From Nitrososphaerota archaeon (lineage in GTDB: Archaea > Thermoproteota > Nitrososphaeria > Nitrososphaerales > Gagatemarchaeaceae), in NCBI GenBank assembly GCA_005877225.1, contig VBPK01000136.1:1-5621 (forward strand): a stretch of 5,621 nt of DNA, in the 5' to 3' direction. Of this stretch, positions 1 through 5,112 are shown in pieces. Made by a program: the position numbers and the translations under genes. The notes under the pieces were generated by a model. It was given only the letters and a program-made list of their open reading frames with translations. It did no database searches and was not told the DNA's origin. The first letter of the stretch is position 1, and every line of letters begins with the position of its first letter.

Positions 1-141
1 CGACCAGAAGGTGCGGATGAAGCGGATTGTTTGGGAGGTGACGGGCTCGGTGAAGTCGCCGCCCGCCGGAGAGACGGCCCCGATGAGGGTGATGGAGCCG
101 GTGCGTTCGGGGGTGCCCAGGACGGTGGCGCGCCCGAGGTC
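1..141 (-). pseudogene. atpA: Internal fragment of A-type ATP synthase catalytic subunit A, cut at its 5' side
   Basis: Read on the minus strand, this segment encodes about 45 residues that I recognise as the region of A/V-type ATPase subunit A just after the Walker B part. It contains GTPERTGSITLIGAVSP, then AGGDFTEPVT, then IRFIRTFWS, and runs off the left edge. AtpA is the catalytic, nucleotide-binding subunit of the membrane-peripheral A1 head. The family normally has a stretch like 'EFYERAGR' before this part. Here only the last GR matches (130-135). Upstream the frame reads SESKPGLDL and reaches a stop near 195 without a start codon, and the Walker A/P-loop half is absent from the window. 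Nearly every codon ends in G or C, unlike the genes to its right. It is therefore a 5'-truncated copy or a chimeric join. The intact 3' part may lie outside the window. Identity is fairly sure; the boundary is good to about 20 bases. Confidence 0.75.
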
Positions 142-227
142 GAGTCCGGGCTTGGATTCCGAATTGATTTGTTCAGAAGTCAAGCGTCATCGGGTTTGTA
201 CATTACGGGCGGCCGGCTCCCGCACAT

Positions 228-235
228 TCTATATG
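228..235 (+). promoter_or_regulatory. TATA-like box for a leaderless start at 259
   Basis: The sequence TCTATATG is centred about 26 bases before the GTG codon at 259. That is the usual distance between an archaeal TATA box and the transcription start. No ribosome binding site precedes this GTG, so a leaderless message beginning at or next to it fits. Sequence-based inference only. Confidence 0.4.
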
Positions 236-258
236 TAGGACCGCAAACTAGGTCGTCC

Positions 259-1422
259 GTGGTAACCAGCGAAGACAGGCATGATGCGCTCGTAGACGTC
301 ATACACTTTGCTGACCCCTGGTGCTGGTGGAGCTGGGGGCTCGAGCCGGTCCTCAGCAGTTTGAAGGAAGTCTACGGGGACCAGATTAACGTTGTCTACA
401 AGATGGGGGGCATCACCGACGACGTGTCGGAGTGGAGGAGAGAATACGATGTCGTCGATGATCAGGCGCTGAAGGCTTGGGTAACGGAAAGCACTTCGCT
501 GACGGGGATGCCCGCGGACAACGAATACTACCTCAAATCTGGGGTGCAGACGACCTGGCCTGCCTGCATAGCGTTCAAGGCGGCCCAACTTCAGGGAGAG
601 GTGGTCGCCGAGCGGTTCCTACGGAGATTGATGGAAGTTATCGCACTGGATGCCAAGGACGTTTCCAGCGAGGAGTCTCTCGTAGAAGTTGGGAAAGAAG
701 TGGGCTTGGACCCAGCCCGACTTGGGCGCGACATCAGGTCCGGCAAAGCGAAGTCCCTCTTCGAGCATGACAAGGCGGAGATGAACGTCAATTTCCTCAC
801 GCTGCTCTACGCGAACAGGCGAACAGGGAAGGCGTTGGCCGTCAGCAACGTGTTCGAAGCCGGTCAGCATCAGACAACGGTGGAGAAGGTGGCGGGAGTC
901 AAATTAGAAAAAAGAGTTCCTGTCGATATACTTGAGTACTTTGAGCGACACGCGGTAGCAACAATCTTTCCGAGGGAGCTGACTGAGGTTTTCGGGATTT
1001 CTCCGTTTGAGGTAGAAGGGCGGATGAAAATCCTGGCAGCGGGCGGACTGGTCGAAAGTCGTGAATTCGCTTTCGGCGCCACAGGGTGGAAGTACAATCC
1101 CGGACCAACGAAATCAAGGATGAGCCTAGAACAGGCAAAGGCCTCCCACGTTGCCGGCTTCTCTCAGCGGGAATCTCACGATAAGATGAATGAAATAATC
1201 ACGAACGCTGTGAAGGGCCTTTACACTCAGGTTGCGACCAATCCTCAGAAGAAGTACCACTTCCCCCTCGGAAGGGAGGCGCTCCGGTTCGTGGGCTATT
1301 CGGAGGAGATCGAGAAGATTCCCGAATCCGCACTCGAATCATTTGCAGGGGTGGGTTATCCACACGCCGCGAGGGCAATCAGACGGCCTCGACATCACCG
1401 ACGCCATGATAGAGAAGGCTAG
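259..1422 (+). CDS. DsbA/FrnE-like thioredoxin + winged helix + truncated methyltransferase start (frameshifted fusion)
   Basis: The frame is open from 31, but the first 140 bases are the antisense of atpA, so I place the start at GTG 259, just before the conserved DALVDVIHFADPWC. Residues 1 to about 215 are a DsbA-family (FrnE-like) thioredoxin fold. The active site is D19-P-W-C22-W-W-S25-W-G, and a W100-P101 pair is the expected cis-proline site. Relatives often read CxWC, so only the first cysteine is present here. Residues about 218-282 look like a winged helix (PRELTEVFGISPFEVEGRMKIL, then a GLV turn and a wing). From about 310 (MNEIITNAVKGLYTQVA) the N-terminal cap of a SAM methyltransferase begins. 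After GVGYPHAARAIR (codons to about 1380) the family should read a glycine-rich SAM loop; instead the frame is lost and ends 13 codons later. The methyltransferase continues in another frame. Domain calls are from motifs; substrate unknown. Confidence 0.65.
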   Translation: MVTSEDRHDALVDVIHFADPWCWWSWGLEPVLSSLKEVYGDQINVVYKMGGITDDVSEWRREYDVVDDQALKAWVTESTSLTGMPADNEYYLKSGVQTTWPACIAFKAAQLQGEVVAERFLRRLMEVIALDAKDVSSEESLVEVGKEVGLDPARLGRDIRSGKAKSLFEHDKAEMNVNFLTLLYANRRTGKALAVSNVFEAGQHQTTVEKVAGVKLEKRVPVDILEYFERHAVATIFPRELTEVFGISPFEVEGRMKILAAGGLVESREFAFGATGWKYNPGPTKSRMSLEQAKASHVAGFSQRESHDKMNEIITNAVKGLYTQVATNPQKKYHFPLGREALRFVGYSEEIEKIPESALESFAGVGYPHAARAIRRPRHHRRHDREG

Positions 1423-1864
1423 AGCAAACATCGAAAAGATGGGAGCGAAGAACGTAAAGATACTAAAGGGAGACGCTACCAGAATCCCCTTGGATGAGGC
1501 CAGCGTGGACGTGGTGACGAGCAATGGGGTTCTCAATCTGGTCCCGGAGAAGGGGAAGGCTTTCCATGAGATTTACAGAGTCCTTAAACCGGGAGGGAAG
1601 ATCCAAATCTGCGATATCGTCGTACAGAGCAACGTGCAGAAGGTCTGTGGTCTGATTCCCCAGCTTTGGGCTGATTGCATTGGTGGAGCAGCGGTCGAGA
1701 GCGAGTATATCAGAACAATAAAAGAGGCGGGATTCGAAGACGTTAGGGTCATCAAGAGGCTGGATTACTTTGCGTCGAGTCCATCAGAGAACACCAAGCG
1801 ACTGACGAAGACTTTCGGAGCTGAGTCAGTCGTGATAACGGGAAGCAGGCCCAAGAATGACTGA
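1382..1864 (+). pseudogene. C-terminal part of SAM-dependent methyltransferase, separated by frameshift/deletion
   Basis: This frame continues the methyltransferase of the preceding gene. It resumes at DGLDITDAMIEKA (ribose-binding acidic motif), then KGDATRIPL (adenine side), VDVVTSNGVLNLVP (motif II region) and LKPGGKIQICDIV (motif III). The missing piece is motif I, usually a V-L-D-(I/L)-G-x-G-x-G loop. About 30 codons are lost, with a deletion length of 3n+2. Downstream, ADCIGGA resembles the ECLGGAL arsenic-binding cysteine of ArsM-type arsenite methyltransferases. The other ArsM cysteines do not match: NGV replaces NCV, and GAES lies where a C-terminal cysteine is expected. An arsenic role is therefore unproven. 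Without motif I this protein should not bind SAM. The first ATG in this frame after the junction is at 1406, and no ribosome binding site supports it. Either a real pseudogene or an assembly/sequencing error. Confidence 0.65.
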
Positions 1865-1960
1865 GGCCTTGGCCCTCTAGCCTGCAACATGCTTTCCCGC
1901 TCTGTACTCAGATTTTCATCGACGTTCTGAGGAGGTAATCCAGGGTCTTCCGCCCAGTGA

Positions 1961-1978
1961 GCTGGGTGCAGTCCCAGC
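1961..1978. other. Perfect 6-bp stem hairpin in a gene-free stretch
   Basis: GCTGGG (1961-1966) and CCCAGC (1973-1978) pair perfectly around a 6-base loop, about 100 bases after the methyltransferase stop. No T-run follows, so it is a weak terminator candidate at best. The rest of 1865-2029 holds nothing I can identify. Confidence 0.25.
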
Positions 1979-2029
1979 GACGCACTTTGTTTACCTGAGA
2001 GGACCGAAAATCAGTACGTCCGATGGGAT

Positions 2030-2155
2030 TTAGAACCCAATTAAGTTAAAGAACCGGCGACCGCAGATTTCAAGTTCAGGTATCACTTCGTGGACGACAA
2101 GGAGGGGCCCCTTGATTTCCGCGACTTTGGTGTACGAGGCCCCGGATTTGCTCAT
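2030..2155 (-). pseudogene. atpB: 5' relic of A-type ATP synthase subunit B
   Basis: The minus-strand frame starts at ATG 2155 with MSKSGASYTKVAEIKGPLLVV, which is recognisably the N-terminus of A-type ATP synthase subunit B (family pattern: a short leader, then 'xYxTVxEIxGPLxxVxG'). AtpB is the non-catalytic regulatory subunit of the A1 head, normally about 460 residues. Here similarity fades after about 24 residues (near 2084). The frame then runs through unrelated sequence (IPELEICGRRFFNLIGF) to a stop at 2030-2032, 41 residues in all. The start overlaps the stop of the atpA relic as GAATGAG, the tight coupling expected in an intact atp operon. It cannot make a working subunit. Identification rests on the N-terminal motif together with the adjoining atpA tail, each of which supports the other. 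Confidence 0.65.
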
Positions 2156-2184
2156 TCGGCGATTTTCAGCTCTTGCTTGACGCC
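2148..2184. repeat. 37-bp direct repeat, copy 1 (atpA stop/atpB start)
   Basis: This block matches 5443-5479 at 35 of 37 positions in the same orientation. The two differences are both C/T changes in the atpA-coding part. A 15-bp core, TCATTCGGCGATTTT, is also present exactly at 2706-2720. The repeat spans the last codons of atpA (QELKIAE), its stop and the atpB start. It has the layout of an attachment-site repeat, though no recombinase is seen. Confidence 0.75.
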
Positions 2185-2274
2185 GGAGAGGGCGGCGAAC
2201 TCCGCGAACATCTCCTGGATGATGGCGTCGAGTTTCGGCAGTTCCTCGTTCTTTATCGCGTACCAGAATCTCAT
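2152..2274 (-). pseudogene. atpA: 3' relic of A-type ATP synthase subunit A (last 40 codons)
   Basis: Read on the minus strand, the frame from an internal ATG at 2274 gives MRFWYAIKNEELPKLDAI, then a helix (IQEMFAEFAAL), ending SGVKQELKIAE and TGA. The IKNEELPKLD plus amphipathic-helix pattern fits the extreme C-terminus of archaeal AtpA. The directly overlapping atpB start (ATGA at 2155-2152) confirms the gene order atpA-atpB. Upstream of about 2274 the similarity stops, because the start of the plus-strand cupin gene lies at 2299. The catalytic domain is missing, so this is a 3'-end remnant. Codons are GC-rich at the third position and show no internal stop, so the remnant is either young or was kept until recently. 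It is the best preserved of three such junctions in the window. Confidence 0.65.
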
Positions 2275-2298
2275 GGCTGCAGGTAGGTATCCTGAAAT

Positions 2299-2628
2299 AT
2301 GGCAAGCACAGGAACTGCTGCCAAGGCCTTGGCTAGGCACATCCTCAAAGTAGCTCCGAGGTCTGCGAAGGTGGTCTTCGAGAACGAGGTAGTCCGCGTC
2401 ATCGAAATCACAATGAGAAAGGACCAGAGGATTCCAATGCACTCCCACAACAAAGGTCTCTCCTACTCCGTGAACAAGGGCAAAATCAAATCCATGGATG
2501 AATATGGGAAGTCGAGGGTGTTCAACGTGAAGAAGGGAGAGTTTTCTTGGTCAGACGATGGCGAGTCCCATGCCGTCGAAAACCTCGGGAGGACCTTGCG
2601 GGAACTGTCTGTTGAGTTCAAGGGCTAG
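2299..2628 (+). CDS. Small single-domain cupin protein
   Basis: This encodes 109 residues, the size of a one-barrel cupin. Motif 1 is visible as RIPMHSHNKGLSYSVNKG, with metal-ligand candidates H48 and H50; the usual motif 1 glutamate is not evident. Motif 2 is GEFSWSDDGESHAVENLG, with H91 as the third ligand and N95 at its usual place. Residues about 24-40 (KVVFENEVVRVIEIT) are the lead-in strands. There is no signal peptide, so it should be cytoplasmic. Cupins of this type bind a metal and serve as small enzymes or ligand-binding proteins; the substrate cannot be told from sequence. The ATG at 2299 has no clear ribosome binding site. It lies 24 bases from the end of the atpA relic, facing away from it, so its upstream region is partly relic DNA. 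A second ATG at 2413 would cut into the barrel and is less likely. Confidence 0.75.
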   Translation: MASTGTAAKALARHILKVAPRSAKVVFENEVVRVIEITMRKDQRIPMHSHNKGLSYSVNKGKIKSMDEYGKSRVFNVKKGEFSWSDDGESHAVENLGRTLRELSVEFKG

Positions 2629-2682
2629 GCTTTTCCAGTTCGGCGTTCTTGATTGAGAATTTCGAGTGAAGGAGCCTCGAGA

Positions 2683-2723
2683 TTACGTGTAAGCTGCTGA
2701 GTTGGTCATTCGGCGATTTTACG
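2683..2723 (-). pseudogene. Second, decayed atpA stop/atpB start junction
   Basis: On the minus strand, RKIAE and TGA (2723-2706) overlap an ATG at 2709 that opens MTNSAAYT followed by a stop at 2683. This lines up with the better relic at 2152: KIAE ends the same way, and MTNSAAYT parallels MSKSGASYT with one codon fewer and several synonymous and non-synonymous changes. The exact nucleotide match to the other copies is the 15-bp core at 2706-2720. Upstream of the core the atpA similarity is lost after a residue or two. The divergence suggests a separate source rather than recent duplication of the neighbouring copy. It is short, so the call depends on the shared overlap architecture. Confidence 0.5.
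2706..2720. repeat. 15-bp core of the atpA/atpB junction repeat, copy 2
   Basis: TCATTCGGCGATTTT is exactly shared with 2152-2166 and 5447-5461, in the same orientation. It is the point where the atpA stop codon and the atpB start codon overlap. Confidence 0.65.
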
Positions 2724-2819
2724 GAGCACCCATATTGGTGCCCTTTAGTTGTGGTGGACGTTTTGGGCGGTCGCTTTATCCGCCATGCTATCCGCCACAC
2801 TCCTTCGACGTAGAAAGAC

Positions 2820-2865
2820 ACCCCGAAACAAACAGGGGATAGCAATACGAATCCGTCATCGGGGT
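2820..2865 (-). terminator. Inverted repeat just after the membrane protein gene, possible terminator
   Basis: ACCCCGA (2820-2826) and TCGGGGT (2859-2865) are perfect complements around a 32-base loop. They begin 15 bases past the stop of the minus-strand membrane protein gene. There is no T-run on the transcript side, so termination is only a possibility. The rest of 2724-2880 shows no supportable gene. Confidence 0.25.
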
Positions 2866-2880
2866 TTCAACAGATTTGCT

Positions 2881-3564
2881 CTAGGTACTTCTGAAGCCAA
2901 AAAGCTTGGAGCCTACCAGGATAAACCACACGGGCCATAAGACACTCAAGGGGATCATCGCCAGTATCCCTGCGGCAACTCCAGCAACTCCCGCGACCAC
3001 TCCAACGTAGCTCGTAACTTTGCCAACAATCTTCGGAGCGCTTAGGCTAACGGCGATGATTGTAATTGAGAACACTATGTAGAAGAATTGCAGACCGATG
3101 CCCTGAATTACTATAGAGAGAAGCTGGCCTGCTGCTCCAAATGCCATTCGCTGAGCGTCATTCGAGGACGCCGCAAGAGCGCTGCTCATTCCAAGCAGCG
3201 AATAGGTAAAGACGCTGTTCACGAGGTCTACCGTCAGGGCCACCACTCCAAGGATACAACCAATCACAACGGAAGCCCGTCCCTGTCTTAGCCAGAAGTA
3301 CAGAGATGCGACTCCCACAACTAGAAGCACGTCAATGAAGAAGAATGCCGCAAAGATGAACTGGAGTGTCGATCTGTCTTGGAACACAAAGTTAAGGAAC
3401 GCACTTCCCTCCGATGGCGGGATTCCTAAGGGAACAAAAAGACCGATGCTGATAAGGTACAACGCGCCGGCTAGAATTAGAGAAAGGCCGCCAACTCTTC
3501 GGAGACCCTTCCATTCTTGCTGCGACTCCAACAATCTCTTGTCTCTCCCAAAACATCTTAACAC
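2881..3564 (-). CDS. Six-helix integral membrane protein of unknown function
   Basis: This encodes 227 residues with about six hydrophobic segments at residues 24-47, 66-91, 97-120, 143-175, 183-204 and 206-222. The short N-terminal arm is charged and cytoplasmic-looking (LESQQEWKGLRR). The ending LWPVWFILVGSKLF resembles the last helix of DUF4386-type six-helix proteins, a comparison from memory that I hold loosely. No catalytic motif, transporter signature or signal peptide is visible, so no function is assigned. The start is GTG 3564, the first possible start after an in-frame stop; AGGAA directly abuts it, too close to act as a normal ribosome binding site. TTG 3534 is an alternative just before the first helix. 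It is divergent from the Lrp/AsnC-like regulator at 3636, which makes that regulator a plausible controller of this gene. Confidence 0.7.
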   Translation of the reverse strand: MLRCFGRDKRLLESQQEWKGLRRVGGLSLILAGALYLISIGLFVPLGIPPSEGSAFLNFVFQDRSTLQFIFAAFFFIDVLLVVGVASLYFWLRQGRASVVIGCILGVVALTVDLVNSVFTYSLLGMSSALAASSNDAQRMAFGAAGQLLSIVIQGIGLQFFYIVFSITIIAVSLSAPKIVGKVTSYVGVVAGVAGVAAGILAMIPLSVLWPVWFILVGSKLFGFRST

Positions 3565-3596
3565 TTCCTTTAATCATAACAAGCAAATGGGACAAG

Positions 3597-3610
3597 TCCG
3601 TGCGCACGGA
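3597..3610. promoter_or_regulatory. Perfect 14-bp palindrome between divergent genes, candidate operator
   Basis: TCCGTGCGCACGGA is its own reverse complement. It lies in the 71-base spacer between the membrane protein gene (start 3564, minus) and the regulator (start 3636, plus), 33 bases from the first and 26 from the second. A further half-site-like TCCGGA follows at 3615-3620. Position and symmetry suit a dimeric Lrp/AsnC-type protein that controls itself and its neighbour. Binding is inferred. Confidence 0.45.
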
Positions 3611-3635
3611 ACAGTCCGGAGTGGAACAATAAACA

Positions 3636-4568
3636 ATGGACAGAACTGATGTACTGATATTCCGTTCCCTGTGGCAGGGCGACTTGCCAGAGCCATTCTC
3701 CATGAATCCAAGGCGCTCGTTTAGGGAGATTTCAAGAAAGCTCGGCGTAGATGAACTAACGGTCAGGAATAGGATTCAGAAGCTCCAACACGGAGGGTTT
3801 GTGAGGGGTTGGAGAGTTTTCGCCAACCCAACGCTGTCTGGAGTTAGTATAGTCCAGATTCTCGTGGGCTACCAACTAGCCTCGAGAGAGAAGCTGATAC
3901 AATGGTCGACCGTATCACCAAACGTCATCGCTCTTATCGAACACTTTAACGGATCGGCGTGGGTTGTCTGCGCCTACGAAAACTCACGAGCACGCTCGCG
4001 ACTGGTCAGAACAATTGAAGGTTTGGCAGGCGCAAAATCGTTAGCCGTCTTTAATATTTGGTTTCCACAATGCGAACTGAAGCCATCCTCTACGGATATC
4101 GAAATAATTTCTGCAATTTCAAGAGATCCGAGGAAACCATATTCAGAGGTTGCTGGGGAGTTGGGTCTTTCGAGTCGGACAGTTAGACGCAGGATATCGC
4201 GTCTTATCGAAGGAAAAGCTGTTTTCATTGTTCCAAGTTTAGAGTCGAGCGCCCTGGAAGGGGCCCTTATGGTTGATCTCTTGGTCCAATATTCGGGAAC
4301 CGGAGATCAAAACAAGGCAAACGAAGAAATTGCTTCCAGTCTTGATAGTTATCTCGTTAGAACGCAAGTCGGAAACCGAGCATTTGGTTTCTTCAATCTC
4401 TTTGTCACCAAGCTATCCGCTCTTCATGAAATAGTAGGCATTGTAACATCAATCAGAGGTGTCAAGGACGCCCGAGCAGATGTGGTTCAGAACAGTTGGG
4501 AAATGCTTGACCGCATATACGGAAGGGCTATGCCTTCATCATCATCGATGAAGGCACCCAAACCGTGA
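3636..4568 (+). CDS. Double Lrp/AsnC-like transcription regulator
   Basis: This 310-residue protein consists of two similar halves. Half 1 has an AsnC-type winged helix at about residues 28-62 (REISRKLGVDELTVRNRIQKL, then GGFVRGWRVFANPTLSG). A ferredoxin-like sensor domain follows at about 69-147. Half 2 repeats this with a second winged helix at about 151-200 (SEVAGELGLSSRTVRRRISRL) and a second alpha/beta domain at about 208-290 (LMVDLLVQYS onward). Single Lrp/AsnC proteins are about 150 residues, so this is a duplication or fusion, a layout known among archaeal regulators. It should bind DNA in the cytoplasm; the ligand is unknown. The start at ATG 3636 gives a complete first helix. A perfect palindrome lies 26 bases upstream. 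Third codon positions are clearly richer in A/T than in the atp relics and the DsbA gene, a hint of different origin. The last 13 codons hold a strong hairpin. Confidence 0.8.
   Translation: MDRTDVLIFRSLWQGDLPEPFSMNPRRSFREISRKLGVDELTVRNRIQKLQHGGFVRGWRVFANPTLSGVSIVQILVGYQLASREKLIQWSTVSPNVIALIEHFNGSAWVVCAYENSRARSRLVRTIEGLAGAKSLAVFNIWFPQCELKPSSTDIEIISAISRDPRKPYSEVAGELGLSSRTVRRRISRLIEGKAVFIVPSLESSALEGALMVDLLVQYSGTGDQNKANEEIASSLDSYLVRTQVGNRAFGFFNLFVTKLSALHEIVGIVTSIRGVKDARADVVQNSWEMLDRIYGRAMPSSSSMKAPKP
4531..4556 (+). other. 10-bp perfect hairpin in the last codons of the regulator gene
   Basis: TGCCTTCATC (4531-4540) pairs perfectly with GATGAAGGCA (4547-4556) around a 6-base loop, ATCATC. It lies inside the coding sequence (MPSSSSMKAP), 10 bases before the stop codon. 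No T-run follows directly, so a classical terminator is not shown. A role in mRNA 3'-end stability or transcript ending is possible. Confidence 0.5.
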
Positions 4569-4648
4569 GCCTGAATATACACTAGGCTACTTCCTGAAAA
4601 TTTTGCAGCAGCTAATCCTACCTCCTAAAGGAGAGAGAGGACAAAATA

Positions 4649-4750
4649 TGCGGTCGCCGGACCGTGATGGATTTGAACAACTGTGATGGCATCCTCAACT
4701 CCGACTGGCGCAGACCTCTTGGAAGGCGTTGCAGCTCTAACTAGACGAGC
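4649..4750 (-). pseudogene. Decayed tRNA-Gly(UCC)-like sequence
   Basis: On the minus strand, parts of a tRNA appear in the right order. These are a D-arm-like stem-loop GCTCgtctagttaGAGC (4750-4734), an anticodon-loop-like CTTCCAA (4725-4719, anticodon TCC), the T-loop GTTCAAATCC (4678-4669), and CCGGCGACCGCA (4660-4649). The last matches the 3' T-stem/acceptor/discriminator of an archaeal tRNA-Gly. The spacing is wrong: about 41 bases lie between anticodon loop and T-loop and 8 extra bases follow the T-loop. The T-stem does not pair, and no 5' acceptor strand GCGGTCG is present. It is not a working tRNA. It could be a tRNA remnant or old attachment site, or partly coincidence. The D-arm-like part overlaps the last codons of vapC. 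Nothing else is seen in 4569-4740. Confidence 0.35.
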
Positions 4751-5112
4751 CTAGTGCGGGCTTTTGGGAGGAATTTCAGGAAATCCTTGTCACTGGTCCA
4801 TATGTTTGCGTCATGCCTCTTGACACACGCAGCAATGAGGGCGTCGAGCAAGTCGCCCCTCTTCGGTTTCATCCTGGCAGCTTCTTCAGAATCGAGACGG
4901 GTCACGGGGGCTATCCCCATCTCCGTAACTTCAAGCAATCGTTCGTACTTTTCTGCAGAGAGGCCGGCTGAGGAGTATCCCCACAGTACTTGGAAGTGAG
5001 TTATGGCTGAAAGGTAGAACTCGTCTGCCCCAAGCCTCCGCTTCACCATCTCGTCGGCAACCTCCGGAAGCTTGAGGTCACTTAACACCGATGTGTCTAT
5101 GAAGATTTTCAT
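4741..5112 (-). CDS. vapC: VapC-like PIN-domain ribonuclease toxin
   Basis: This encodes 123 residues, close to the usual VapC length. The PIN signature is clear: MKIFIDTSVL with D6, the GDLLDALIAA helix with D87/D90, and TSDKDF with D108/D110. PIN toxins cut RNA (often tRNA or rRNA) using Mg2+ held by these acids and are held in check by the antitoxin. The conserved acidic residue on the helix after the second strand, commonly in an 'iTxxELxxG' setting, reads Q41 here (AITHFQVLWG). Activity may therefore be weakened unless another acid substitutes. The ATG at 5112 lies inside the antitoxin gene, overlapping it by 35 bases, so translation is probably coupled. The stop at 4741-4743 falls within the tRNA-like D-arm sequence. 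The family call is firm; the physiological target is unknown. Confidence 0.85.
   Translation of the reverse strand: MKIFIDTSVLSDLKLPEVADEMVKRRLGADEFYLSAITHFQVLWGYSSAGLSAEKYERLLEVTEMGIAPVTRLDSEEAARMKPKRGDLLDALIAACVKRHDANIWTSDKDFLKFLPKARTRLV

Noticed and set aside
11..238. Short plus-strand open frame of 75 codons
   Set aside because: It overlaps the atpA antisense and then spacer, with no recognisable protein features.
31..258. N-terminal extension of the DsbA-like frame back to position 31
   Set aside because: The stretch to about 141 is the antisense of a GC-rich atpA fragment, which leaves the opposite frame open by chance. The encoded residues are Gly/Ala/Arg-rich with no domain, and a TATA-like box lies at 228-235.
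229..1138. Several minus-strand open frames under the DsbA-like gene
   Set aside because: They are shadows of the well-supported plus-strand coding sequence.
1921..2040. Possible riboswitch or structured RNA in the spacer after the methyltransferase
   Set aside because: Apart from one 6-bp hairpin I find no conserved core of a known riboswitch, RNase P or SRP RNA.
2090..2353. Plus-strand frame of 87 codons opposite the atp relics
   Set aside because: It is antisense to recognisable atpA/atpB coding sequence and runs into the cupin gene in another frame.
4661..4700. C/D box sRNA based on two GTGATGG blocks (4664-4670, 4683-4689)
   Set aside because: The C-box-like blocks are imperfect and no CTGA D boxes lie at suitable distances. 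The duplication is noted but does not make an sRNA.
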